DNA of 64,000 bases from Nitrobacter sp051535215 (GTDB taxonomy: Bacteria; Pseudomonadota; Alphaproteobacteria; Rhizobiales; Xanthobacteraceae). This document shows, piece after piece, positions 9,742 through 17,307 of the stretch (within the stretch, counting starts at the first letter, position 1; every line of letters starts with the position of its first letter). The notes beneath the pieces are model-generated. The model searched no databases. It was not told where the DNA came from and saw only the letters and a list, made by a program, of their open reading frames with translations. The translations under genes were made by a program, and so were the position numbers. Location: NCBI RefSeq assembly GCF_051535215.1, contig NZ_JBPPLY010000002.1, positions 310,001-374,000 on the forward strand. The letters run 5' to 3'.

Positions 9742-10043
9742 CCCTGCTCCGCAGAGTGGAACCCCGTCGCTTCGACGTCGAATGCACCATTGAAATCGAG
9801 CAGACCGGTGAAAGCCTTCATGCTCATGTCAGCCTCGACGGTGATGTCGATATACGCCCTGGGGATCAGGTCACCATTCAGGGCGCACCGGTCCGGGTCG
9901 CATTCGGCGACTGCGTCCAATTGCGTCGCACCGCCACGGTCGTGCGTGCCGGCGCGCTCAAGCGCTTCATGACATACGTCGCCGGCTATCTCGAACTCAC
10001 TGAACTCTACGAAGTCAGCTTCTCGGACGGGAGGGCATCATGA
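9738..10043 (+). CDS. Conserved small protein of the photosynthesis cluster, function unknown
   Basis: 101 aa soluble-looking protein locked between puhC and acsF by 4-bp ATGA overlaps on both sides (9738-9741 and 10040-10043). No signal peptide or membrane segment is seen. The sequence reads as short beta strands (FDVECTIEIEQTGESLHAHV, then DQVTIQGAPVRVAFGD), suggesting a small beta-barrel-like fold, and ends in a more helical part. From memory, similar ORFs of about 100 aa sit here in Rhodopseudomonas and Bradyrhizobium clusters. Coupling to acsF suggests a role in the cyclase step or complex assembly; this is inference only. Confidence 0.8.
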   Translation: MTLLRRVEPRRFDVECTIEIEQTGESLHAHVSLDGDVDIRPGDQVTIQGAPVRVAFGDCVQLRRTATVVRAGALKRFMTYVAGYLELTELYEVSFSDGRAS

Positions 10044-11104
10044 TTGCGATCGAAGGCGGGACCCGGACATCGTCGAGCACCGACATGGCGAGCGAGGACA
10101 CCATCCTCAGCCCGCGCTTCTACACGACCGACTTCGACGCGATGGACCGGCTCAACGTCGATCTCGTGCGGCGTGAATGGGACGCCGTGCTCTCCGATCT
10201 GCGTGCTGACTTCAATCGCAAGCATTTCGTCAAGACCACGGAGTTCGAAAAAGGGTTCGACGAACTGCCGGACGATCTGCGTAAGGAATTCAAGGACTTT
10301 CTGGTCAGTTCGCTGACGGCGGAGTTTTCCGGCTGCGTTCTCTATGCCGAAATCAAGAAGCGCATCAAGAACCCCGATATTCGCGAGCTGTTCACCTATA
10401 TGAGTCGCGACGAGGCGCGGCATGCCGGCTTCATCAACGAGATCCTGAAGGATCACGGAATCGGGGTTGACCTCGGCTTTCTGACCAAGGTCAAGAAATA
10501 CACCTATTTCAAACCGAAGTTCATCTTCTATGCGACCTATCTGTCGGAAAAGATCGGCTACGCGCGATACATCACGATCTACCGGGAGATGGAGCGCAAT
10601 CCGGACCGGCAGTTTCATCCGATCTTTCGGTGGTTCGAGAGATGGTGCAACGACGAGTTCCGCCATGGCGAAGCCTTTGCGCTGCTGATGCGCGCTGATC
10701 CCAGCCTACTCAGAGGTTACAACAAGCTCTGGATCAAATTCTTCCTGCTTGCGGTGTTCGCCACCATGTATGTGCGTGATCACATGCGACCGGCCTTTCA
10801 CGCGGCGCTTGGCGTAAGTCCGACGGAATACGATATGCGGGTGTTCAGGATCACCTCGGAAATCTCGCGACAGGTGTTTCCAGTCCTGCTCGATATCGAC
10901 GACCCGCGCTTCCTGGCCGGTCTTGAACGGCTGCGGAAGAATGCTGAAGCGATTGCCGACGCAAAGGCGCGCGGTGGACTGGCTGCGCGCTTCAAGCGCG
11001 TCGTCCTGCCGCTCGCGGCCGCCACGGCCTTCGCCCGGTTGTTCATGCTGCCGGCCAAAAGAAACGAGTTGCCGCGCGAGATCAGGCTTCAACCTGCTTG
11101 GTGA
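10040..11104 (+). CDS. acsF: Aerobic Mg-protoporphyrin IX monomethyl ester (oxidative) cyclase
   Basis: 354 aa diiron monooxygenase-like enzyme that uses O2 to form the isocyclic ring E of bacteriochlorophyll from the BchM product. Diiron ligand motifs are present: E95 and E104 in the first helix pair, EARH at 125-128 and DEFRHGE at 205-211. The length matches AcsF/CHL27. Start ATG 10040 overlaps the upstream small gene; an in-frame ATG at 10085 is an alternative that would remove 15 poorly conserved residues. Its presence shows that bacteriochlorophyll synthesis can proceed with oxygen; the anaerobic BchE cyclase is not in the window. Confidence 0.96.
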   Translation: MIAIEGGTRTSSSTDMASEDTILSPRFYTTDFDAMDRLNVDLVRREWDAVLSDLRADFNRKHFVKTTEFEKGFDELPDDLRKEFKDFLVSSLTAEFSGCVLYAEIKKRIKNPDIRELFTYMSRDEARHAGFINEILKDHGIGVDLGFLTKVKKYTYFKPKFIFYATYLSEKIGYARYITIYREMERNPDRQFHPIFRWFERWCNDEFRHGEAFALLMRADPSLLRGYNKLWIKFFLLAVFATMYVRDHMRPAFHAALGVSPTEYDMRVFRITSEISRQVFPVLLDIDDPRFLAGLERLRKNAEAIADAKARGGLAARFKRVVLPLAAATAFARLFMLPAKRNELPREIRLQPAW

Positions 11105-11116
11105 TGGGAGCCTGTC

Positions 11117-12130
11117 ATGGGCGTACTTGCAATCGCAATTCCCTACGTTCTCTTCGTTTGGTGGTTTTCGACGGGCACGGTGCTGTTGCTGGTCGGACTG
11201 TCGTTGCGGCACGAGGCGGTGCTGAAAGCGGGGACGGCAGTTCTGTTCGTGACGTCGCTCGCGGGACTCACCGCCAGCAGTCAGATAGCGAGCGACACAG
11301 GCGCCTATTGCGTCTTCACCTGCGCCATTTTGCTGTGGGGCGCGGTCGAGATATCGCTGCTGGCAGGCTGGATCACCGGCCCGCGGCCTGAACCCTGCCC
11401 GCGCGATTGCTCCAAGGGCGATCGCGTGTGGTTTGCGCTTCAGGCGACCGCCTATCATGAGTTTGCCCTGATCGCGACGGCAGGCCTTGTCTTCCTGGTG
11501 ACGTCAGGCGCGCCCAATCAGCTTGGCTGGTGGACATTCGCGGCGATGCTGCTGTTGCGGCAGAGCGCCAAGATCAATCTGTTCCTCGGCGTGCGCACGC
11601 TCAACGACGAACTGATGCCAGCGCAGGTTAATTTTCTTCGCAGTTATTTTGCGCGCAAGCCGATCAATGCGCTGTTTCCGCTCTCGGTGACGCTCGCGAC
11701 CGCGGCCGCGGCGTGGCTCGCCGTCGCCGCGGTCGATGCAGGATCGAATTTTGAAGCGCTGTGCTTTGCGCTTTTGGCAGCGCTCGTTGCGCTGGGAGCG
11801 CTCGAACACTGGTTCATGGTCCTTCCGATGCCGGTGGTCGACCTCTGGCGCTGGAGTGTCCGCTCGCAGAAGCCCGTCGCGGATGTCCCGGAGCCGCCGG
11901 TACGGCCGGTTCTTGCGGTCATTCCTGGCGGCGGCGGCTCGGCGCCAGAACGACCGGCTGCAAAAAGTGCCGCTTTTCTCGAACGACAACGCCTGGAAGA
12001 CCAGTTTCGCCAGGCCTACCGCGAGAGCAAGGCTGCCGGCGCAGTCCAGATCGTGTCGGGGCATGCCGGCGTTGCCGAGCAGGACGCATCGTTGAGTTTC
12101 AACCGGACAGCTGAGGGGAGATCGCCATGA
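11117..12130 (+). CDS. puhE: Photosynthetic complex assembly protein PuhE
   Basis: 337 aa polytopic membrane protein of the DUF3623 / PuhE family, with about seven to nine hydrophobic segments (first ones IAIPYVLFVWWFSTGTVLLL and YCVFTCAILLWGAVEISLL). PuhE influences reaction-centre production and bacteriochlorophyll supply in Rhodobacter. The C-terminal roughly 90 residues (after HWFMVLPMPVVDLWRWS) are hydrophilic and proline/arginine rich. It starts 13 bp after acsF and overlaps hemA by ATGA 12127-12130. Confidence 0.9.
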   Translation: MGVLAIAIPYVLFVWWFSTGTVLLLVGLSLRHEAVLKAGTAVLFVTSLAGLTASSQIASDTGAYCVFTCAILLWGAVEISLLAGWITGPRPEPCPRDCSKGDRVWFALQATAYHEFALIATAGLVFLVTSGAPNQLGWWTFAAMLLLRQSAKINLFLGVRTLNDELMPAQVNFLRSYFARKPINALFPLSVTLATAAAAWLAVAAVDAGSNFEALCFALLAALVALGALEHWFMVLPMPVVDLWRWSVRSQKPVADVPEPPVRPVLAVIPGGGGSAPERPAAKSAAFLERQRLEDQFRQAYRESKAAGAVQIVSGHAGVAEQDASLSFNRTAEGRSP

Positions 12131-13338
12131 ACTACGAAGACTATTTCCGCCGCCAATTGGATGGTCTCCGCCGCGAGGGCCGCTATCGTGTTTTCGCCGA
12201 TCTTGAGCGCAAGGCCGGCTCGTTCCCGCGCGCCACGCATTACACGCCTTCCGGCCCGCGCGAAGCGACAGTGTGGTGCTCGAACGACTATCTCGGAATG
12301 GGGCAGCATCCGGAGGTTCTGGCTGCGATGCATGCAGCGCTCGATCGTTGCGGCGCCGGCGCCGGCGGCACGCGCAACATCGCCGGCACCAACCACTATC
12401 ACGTTCTGCTGGAAGCGGAACTGGCCGACCTGCACGGCAAGCAGGCAGCGCTGCTATTCAATTCGGGTTATGTCTCGAACTGGACCACGCTGAGCACCCT
12501 GGCATCCCGCATGCCCGGCTGCGTCATCCTGTCGGACGAATTGAACCACGCCTCGATGATCGAAGGCATGAAGCAGAGTCGTTGCGTTACGCGGGTGTTT
12601 CGGCACAACGATGTCGCTGATCTGAAGCGCAAGCTCTCCGACCTCGATCGCGACGCGCCCAAGCTCGTTGCGTTCGAGTCGGTCTATTCGATGGATGGGG
12701 ACATCGCGCCGATCGCAGACATCTGCGATGTCGCCGACGATTATGGCGCGCTGACTTATCTCGACGAGGTGCATGCCGTCGGTCTGTACGGGCCGCGCGG
12801 CGGCGGCATCTCGGACCGCGAGCGGCTCACCGACCGCCTGACCGTCATCGAAGGAACGCTCGCCAAGGCGTTCGGTGTGATCGGCGGATACATCACAGGC
12901 TCTCACACCCTCTGCGACTTCGTTCGCAGCTTCGCCTCGGGATTCATCTTCTCCAGCGCATTGCCGCCGGCGGTCGCTGCCGGAGCGTTGACCAGCATCC
13001 GTCATCTGAAGGCAAGTTCGCAGGAGCGCGAACGACACCAGGATCGCGTCGCCACCTTGCGGCGCCGGCTGGATCAAGCGGGTGTGCAGCATCTCGATAA
13101 TCCAAGCCATATCGTGCCCGTGATGGTGCGTGATCCGGTGCTCTGCAAGCAGATCAGCGACACCTTGCTCGATCGCTACGGCATCTATGTGCAGCCGATC
13201 AATTACCCGACCGTCGCTCGTGGTACGGAACGCCTGCGCATCACGCCGTCGCCGTTTCACTCGGACGAGGATATCGATGCGTTGGTGACTGCGCTTTCCG
13301 AGATCTGGGCCGAGGTCGGACTGGCGCGTGCGGCCTGA
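12127..13338 (+). CDS. hemA: 5-aminolevulinate synthase
   Basis: 403 aa PLP enzyme condensing glycine with succinyl-CoA (Shemin pathway) to 5-aminolevulinate, the first precursor of haem and bacteriochlorophyll. The PLP lysine is K247 in EGTLAKAFG; other family blocks are CSNDYLGMG (51-59), GAGAGGTRNIAGTNHYH (76-92) and YLDEVHAVGLYGPRGGG (211-227). The length equals alphaproteobacterial ALAS. Its place at the end of the photosynthesis operon, overlapping puhE by 4 bp, suggests a copy tied to pigment synthesis; a second housekeeping copy may exist elsewhere (inference). Confidence 0.97.
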   Translation: MNYEDYFRRQLDGLRREGRYRVFADLERKAGSFPRATHYTPSGPREATVWCSNDYLGMGQHPEVLAAMHAALDRCGAGAGGTRNIAGTNHYHVLLEAELADLHGKQAALLFNSGYVSNWTTLSTLASRMPGCVILSDELNHASMIEGMKQSRCVTRVFRHNDVADLKRKLSDLDRDAPKLVAFESVYSMDGDIAPIADICDVADDYGALTYLDEVHAVGLYGPRGGGISDRERLTDRLTVIEGTLAKAFGVIGGYITGSHTLCDFVRSFASGFIFSSALPPAVAAGALTSIRHLKASSQERERHQDRVATLRRRLDQAGVQHLDNPSHIVPVMVRDPVLCKQISDTLLDRYGIYVQPINYPTVARGTERLRITPSPFHSDEDIDALVTALSEIWAEVGLARAA

Positions 13339-13410
13339 CGCCGGTCTGGACCAACGTAGAAGTTCCGGATCGACGTCTTTAAAGGTGGGGTGTCGCACGG
13401 AAGGGGTCCG

Positions 13411-13842
13411 TCACTTCGGGACGCCTTCCAGATGACCGCCGCTGTCAGGCCCGGATCCGCTCGAAGATCCGGTCGGAGCCTTGCGGGTATCCGGCGACGG
13501 ATTTTGCGGTTGATAGGGTTTTGGCGTGTTCGGATCCGTCCGCTCGGTCGACAACTGGTTGTTGGGTTGCGTGGCTTCCGAGACCGCCGTTCCCGAATGA
13601 GAGCGGTATCCGAATGTCAAGAGAGTCATCCCGATTAGCGCCACGCCGAGCAGGCCGAAGAGTTCCGCGCCTGCGCCGGAGGGTTCGACGCCGCGCGAGG
13701 TGCCGTCACCCTTGAGTGCATAAGCCGCCACCTCGCGGTTGCGACGTGATCGCAGGAAGGCAAGAAAGAACCCCGCTGCGACGATGACGCCTGCAGCCAG
13801 GGTGAAGAACATAAGCCAGCTCAGGGGCGTATCTCCGTTCAT
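13411..13842 (-). CDS. Two-TM membrane protein, function unknown
   Basis: 143 aa on the minus strand. The start ATG at 13842 is preceded by a clear ribosome site (GGAGGA, complement of 13847-13852); the frame is open 24 codons further out but without such a site. Two hydrophobic segments are seen: LSWLMFFTLAAGVIVAAGFF (about 7-26) and GAELFGLLGVALIGMTLL (about 57-74). A hydrophilic Pro/Ser/Gly-rich tail of about 60 residues, probably disordered, follows. No family recognised. It converges on hemA with only 72 bp between the stops. Confidence 0.7.
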   Translation of the reverse strand: MNGDTPLSWLMFFTLAAGVIVAAGFFLAFLRSRRNREVAAYALKGDGTSRGVEPSGAGAELFGLLGVALIGMTLLTFGYRSHSGTAVSEATQPNNQLSTERTDPNTPKPYQPQNPSPDTRKAPTGSSSGSGPDSGGHLEGVPK

Positions 13843-14503
13843 GGCATCCTCCAAAAGAGTTTCGGAGTGTCTACGCCTCTGATGCGGTAGTGTTCCTAAG
13901 GATAGCGGTTCCAACTCTCGTCAGACTTCTTCGCGCGTTATCCAGGTTGAACTGGGCGGGATGATCGGGAAGCCATCGCTGGCTGCCCCAACCCTGACGC
14001 TGGCGCGTGCAGATCGCAATGTTTGCTTGCCAAAAAGGTGGAGCGGACAGTCTCACGGGAGACGGCGGGAACGCATCGGGGATGACATCGCCAATCGACG
14101 CAACCTGTGGCGATCCGCACGATTTCCGCGCCAACCTTCTTGAAAACCGCCTTTGCGGGCATGGACACGCGAAGGGCCGGCTCACGGAAACGCTATATAC
14201 CGTAAACCCGAAGCGGCGCTCTTTCGCGGATACGCCGGGGGCTACCAGATCCCCGGCGCACCGTCGATCGATTCTTCTTCGGCGCGTGCTGTCGTCGATC
14301 GCCCGCCGGAGATAATACAGCACTGCATCCGCTGCACCTGGCTGCCTGCTGCGTATATTCCCCTTGCGGCGACGTCACATTCACGAAAACGCGGCCGAAC
14401 CGCCATCAGCGCATATCAAAAAGCCGATTGTGATCGGAATATGCGCTGGTCATCGCTCAAGAGCATTGTCCGGCTAACGGAGTTCCACTTAGCCGAAAGA
14501 TGC
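13843..14503. other. Intergenic stretch, no convincing gene
   Basis: 660 bp between the unknown membrane gene and the CsbD gene. Several open frames exist on both strands (for example 13871-14323 minus), but none has a ribosome site, a family-like sequence or a plausible composition. The only structure I see is the nested palindrome at 14408-14447 next to the csbD-like gene. Confidence 0.5.
14408..14447 (-). terminator. Nested palindrome with T-run, likely terminator of the CsbD-like gene
   Basis: A perfect 9-bp outer inverted repeat (AGCGCATAT at 14408-14416, ATATGCGCT at 14439-14447) encloses a 5-bp hairpin (CCGAT/ATCGG, 14424-14437, TGTG loop). Read on the minus strand, the inner hairpin is followed by CTTTTTG, the form of an intrinsic terminator, 57-96 nt beyond the stop of the minus-strand CsbD-like gene. 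The inner stem is short, so termination may be weak. Confidence 0.5.
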
Positions 14504-14752
14504 TCAGTACCCCATCCAGCGGGGCGGTTCGTTCAACTTGTCAGGCCAGCTCAGGGCCTTCGTCGAATACCAATCGTCGACTGCCTTTTTTGCGAAGTCT
14601 GTTCCCCACCCGTAACGCTGCTGCAGCTTCTTCTCGAGCTGCTCCTTGTTGCCAGCGATTTCCCAAAGGTCGTCGAATGTGAACTTGCCCCACTGATCTC
14701 TGACCTTGTACTTGACCTGATCCCAGTTTTCTTCAATCCGATTCCAGTCCAT
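14504..14752 (-). CDS. CsbD-like (YjbJ-type) stress protein
   Basis: 82 aa hydrophilic protein of the CsbD family, small proteins induced by general stress with unknown biochemical role. The N-terminus MDWNRIEENWDQVKYKVRDQWG and the following KFTFDDLWEIAGNKEQLEKKLQQRYG are characteristic. The start ATG at 14752 is preceded by GGAGGAG at good spacing, so the 21 residues that could be added upstream are rejected. Monocistronic by context, with a hairpin downstream. Confidence 0.88.
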   Translation of the reverse strand: MDWNRIEENWDQVKYKVRDQWGKFTFDDLWEIAGNKEQLEKKLQQRYGWGTDFAKKAVDDWYSTKALSWPDKLNEPPRWMGY

Positions 14753-14898
14753 TTTTAGTCCTCCTCCATGGTAGCGAAAGAGAAATCGGTCCCTGCATGT
14801 TTGTTCCGTGGTCAAATGGTCGCACCCGAATGCGAGGTCGGATTTTGCTGCTTCGGTTGCGAAAGCGGTTGCCGGATCGTGACGTCGGGAGGCGTTGA

Positions 14899-15360
14899 AT
14901 GAAGCAGAAGACTGGAAGCGGAAAACACAAGACGTCCTATCCGGATCCCGATGCGACTGAGTTTGTTCACGATCTTGAAGAGTACATCGCGCCCGACCTT
15001 CCCGAACGGTTGAGCGATCCCATGAGGGTCGACCTGGGATTGCTGGCGCGGATCGACGCGGCCAGAAAAGCGGGCGGGCCGGTCGGCGAGCACTCGGTCT
15101 GGTCGCGATGGTACGACTCCCAGGTCGAGGAATTGCGGGGCCGATGGATGGCGCTGTTCGACTTCTACAAAATCGCCGCGCGATCGCCTGAGGATGCCTG
15201 GATGCAGCTTGCGACCGCTTTGGCGCGCGACTTCGTTCCGGGCCTGCTGGTGGAAAATGTTTTCCCGACGCAGGATCTTCTCATTGAACAAGCGCGGCTT
15301 TTCACCCTGATCACCGAAGTCTCGGAATGTGCGCGCGCGGCGCGGTGCGGCGAACGATGA
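14899..15360 (+). CDS. Hypothetical protein (possibly N-terminal part of a frameshifted gene)
   Basis: 153 aa, no family recognised. Hydrophilic basic N-terminus (MKQKTGSGKHKTSY), then an acidic and probably helical body; tryptophan-rich in the middle (SVWSRWYDSQVEELRGRWM). No membrane segment or signal peptide. GGGAGG lies upstream at 14889-14894. The last 32 bp overlap a second ORF in the +2 frame that continues with a similar acidic, aromatic composition. The junction runs through a GCG-rich tract, so a single interrupted gene is possible. Confidence 0.55.
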   Translation: MKQKTGSGKHKTSYPDPDATEFVHDLEEYIAPDLPERLSDPMRVDLGLLARIDAARKAGGPVGEHSVWSRWYDSQVEELRGRWMALFDFYKIAARSPEDAWMQLATALARDFVPGLLVENVFPTQDLLIEQARLFTLITEVSECARAARCGER

Positions 15361-15595
15361 TGTTTCGGAACGGGTGGTGCTTGAAGAGGACTTTTTCAAC
15401 GAGCAACCATGGAACGCCGACCTTTTTGGAAAGAAACCGGACAGCATCGATACGCTGGTGGCGATGTTCGCGCGGGAGAAGGAACGTTTCGCCAGATTGC
15501 TGATCGAGCAATACTGGTCACAGGCAGCGATCTTGTCCTTCTTTGCCGATTCCGGTCTTGAAGCGCCCGGATTCGTCGCCGATCTGCCGCCGTAA
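15329..15595 (+). CDS. Hypothetical protein (possibly C-terminal part of the preceding gene)
   Basis: 88 aa from a GTG at 15329, in a different frame from the preceding ORF and overlapping it by 32 bp. No family recognised. The N-terminal RARRGAANDD comes from a GCG repeat and may not be real coding; the convincing part begins around VLEEDFFNEQPWNADLFGKK and continues EKERFARLLIEQYWSQAAIL. No clear ribosome site, which favours either translational coupling or a frameshifted single gene of about 225 aa. Confidence 0.45.
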   Translation: MRARRGAANDDVSERVVLEEDFFNEQPWNADLFGKKPDSIDTLVAMFAREKERFARLLIEQYWSQAAILSFFADSGLEAPGFVADLPP

Positions 15596-15689
15596 GGCTT
15601 CGAGGCGCAGCCCCGAAAGGGGCAAACATTTAAGGGGCGAGTTCGTCGAGCGTCGCTGCCGTTCCTGAAACGGCCGACGGCCTGCGTGA

Positions 15690-15822
15690 AAATCACACGC
15701 CGGGCACGGGTTAGATAAAACGCGTGCCGATGCGTTGGTACCGCAGCCTGAAACCGGCAAAAGAGGCTACGTCCATCATCCCCGTAGCGGCCGGTTGTCA
15801 CCCGGCGTGTGCCACTGACAAC
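15690..15822 (-). ncRNA. Candidate structured small RNA, unclassified
   Basis: A gene-free stretch with dense complementary arms. An 11-bp perfect outer pair (15694-15704 with 15801-15811) encloses GGCACG/CGTGCC (15703-15708 with 15723-15728), AACCGGC/GCCGGTT (15752-15758 with 15790-15796) and GCTACG/CGTAGC (15766-15771 with 15783-15788). GTTGTCA/TGACAAC (15794-15800 with 15816-15822) loops over one outer arm, so a pseudoknot or a switch is possible. On the minus strand a TGGAAA-N17-TATACT promoter-like pair (-10 at 15829-15834) places the start near 15822, and ATTTT follows the closing stem. Family not recognised; expression not shown. Confidence 0.4.
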
Positions 15823-15918
15823 GGGCTGAGTATAGGACGGCCTTGTCGGCTTTTCCATCGCCGCGACACCGGAGCGGGCGCAAACGGCCGCACGGCAGCC
15901 GGGCGTTCCTTCCGGAAT

Positions 15919-16713
15919 TCAGGAACTCGTCTCGTGTGAGGCCGCGTTGGCCGCGCCCGGCAGGCTCTCGAGCAGGGATTGCAACGTTTTCAGCGTCGAC
16001 TGATCGGCAGCGCCGTCGACACGTTCCGGCCGGAAGTGGCGCTGAAAGGCCGTGACCACTTCGGCGGTGGTGTTGTCGAATGTCCCACTGGCCTTGATGC
16101 CGTAGCCGTATTGAGCCAGCGACTGCTGGAGCGCGCGGACCTCCTCGCCCTCGCTGCCGGTCTTCATCATCACGTCGCCCGGCACGATCGGCGCCGGCTG
16201 GACCCAGTGCCCGACGCCGGAATCCGCCAGTGCGTGCCACGGAAATTTTTCGCCGGGATCTTTCTTGCGTGCAGGCGCGACGTCGGAATGCCCGACAACG
16301 CGCCAGGGCGGAATGTCGCGCCGAATAATGATGCCGCGGCACAGCGCGATGACAGCAGCGATCTGCCGGAGCGGATAGTCCGGATAGCCCCAGTCATGGC
16401 CGCGATTGACGATCTCGATGCCGATCGAGCAGGAGTTGATGTCCTCTTCGCCGGCCCATGAGGCGACGCCGGCGTGCCAGGCCCGCTTGGCCTCCTGGAC
16501 GCACTGCACAACGCGGCCGTCCTCGAGCACAACATAATGTGCGGACACGTCGGTGCCGGAGGTGCACAGTCGCGCCAGCGCGCCTTCGACGTCGGGCATC
16601 CCGGTATAGTGCAGCACGATCATGTCCGGCTGCCGCCCTTTGGCCCGGTCGCCGAAATTCATGGAGGGCACGGTATCGGAGACTACCGATGAGTCCGGGA
16701 TGAAGGTCGGCAT
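15919..16713 (-). CDS. N-acetylmuramoyl-L-alanine amidase with peptidoglycan-binding domain (AmiD/AmpD type)
   Basis: 264 aa zinc amidase that cleaves the bond between MurNAc and the stem peptide. Amidase_2 domain: IVLHYTGM (first zinc His), RAWHAGVASW, GIEIVNRG, and VVGHSDVAPARKKDPG (second His and Asp). A C-terminal PG_binding_1 domain follows (GSEGEEVRALQQSLAQYGYG ... FQRHF). No signal peptide is evident, so it may act in the cytoplasm on recycled anhydro-muropeptides, or be exported by an unseen route. Start ATG 16713 was chosen because MPTFIPDSSVVSD resembles family N-termini; an ATG at 16794 would add 27 low-complexity residues. Confidence 0.88.
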   Translation of the reverse strand: MPTFIPDSSVVSDTVPSMNFGDRAKGRQPDMIVLHYTGMPDVEGALARLCTSGTDVSAHYVVLEDGRVVQCVQEAKRAWHAGVASWAGEEDINSCSIGIEIVNRGHDWGYPDYPLRQIAAVIALCRGIIIRRDIPPWRVVGHSDVAPARKKDPGEKFPWHALADSGVGHWVQPAPIVPGDVMMKTGSEGEEVRALQQSLAQYGYGIKASGTFDNTTAEVVTAFQRHFRPERVDGAADQSTLKTLQSLLESLPGAANAASHETSS

Positions 16714-17307
16714 TCCAGCGAGAGCCTTGGGGACCGGGAGAGGACGTCGACGTCTGGGATCAGAATAAGCGTATGCGGACGGACCTGATAGCATGCAACA
16801 ACCCGGAACAGATAGGAGAACGGCACGAGGCGGAAAGCGCGCGGTCCGTTATCGACGACTCAAAGTGGGATCACTATCCGGACGCCTGGTCCGGCAGGCA
16901 ATCGAAGCCCGACCCTCTTTCGCCTTTTCCCCGACTTTGGAATGCTGAATCTCCGCGCGGCGCATCGGACGCAACAACTCGATTCCAGCCGAAACCATCA
17001 ACACTTTCTTAACGCTAACCGCCGTTACTGAGTGATGAAGTGCCGAACCGGTTTCGGGGCGGCCGAGGTCCCATTTGCGCTCGAAATCCCCATGGCAGCC
17101 CCTCAAATTCCATGCGGAAGCCCGGGTTTGTCAGTCGATCTCCTGGCGCGGAAGCTGGCGGGGACCAAGCCGGCTAGACCCGCCTTGGCGAGGGGCCTTG
17201 AGGATCGACGCGGCCGGTTGGTTATCGGGCATTCAAGGCGGAATGGGCGCGCGCGTGTCGAGAACAATGCATTTGCGGACGGGGGCGGAACCATCGGGGG
17301 TGGGACC
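16714..17307. other. Divergent intergenic region upstream of the dcw cluster; no mraZ seen
   Basis: 594 bp between the minus-strand amidase and rsmH. It should hold the promoters of both. Around 17010-17030 there is TTAACGCTAACC, a possible regulator half-site. The position usually taken by mraZ holds no MraZ-like frame on either strand. The rsmH frame is open back to 17032, but that extension reads as low-complexity Gly/Arg sequence and is not like RsmH. Confidence 0.55.

Noticed and set aside
13871..14323. Minus-strand frame of 150 codons in a gene-free region
   Set aside because: No ribosome site, no recognisable motif, and a composition unlike its neighbours' proteins; could be a remnant but cannot be supported.
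14780..14830. EcfG-type stress promoter for the CsbD-like gene (GGAAC on the minus strand)
   Set aside because: A GGAAC -35 is present but no CGTT-like -10 lies 16-18 bp downstream.
15610..15623. GCCCCGAAAGGGGC hairpin as terminator of the preceding ORF
   Set aside because: The hairpin is perfect but no T-run follows on either strand; it may be a REP-like or structural element only.
15741..15825. Cobalamin riboswitch on the + strand (GCCACTG at 15811-15817, GGTACC...GAAA upstream)
   Set aside because: The core B12-box and the CCCGCAACTGT-like block are absent and no + strand gene follows before 17308; the promoter-like signal is on the other strand.
17032..17307. Longer rsmH with 92 extra N-terminal residues
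   Set aside because: The extension is not RsmH-like, whereas ATG 17308 gives the conserved N-terminus RHVPVLGREAV.
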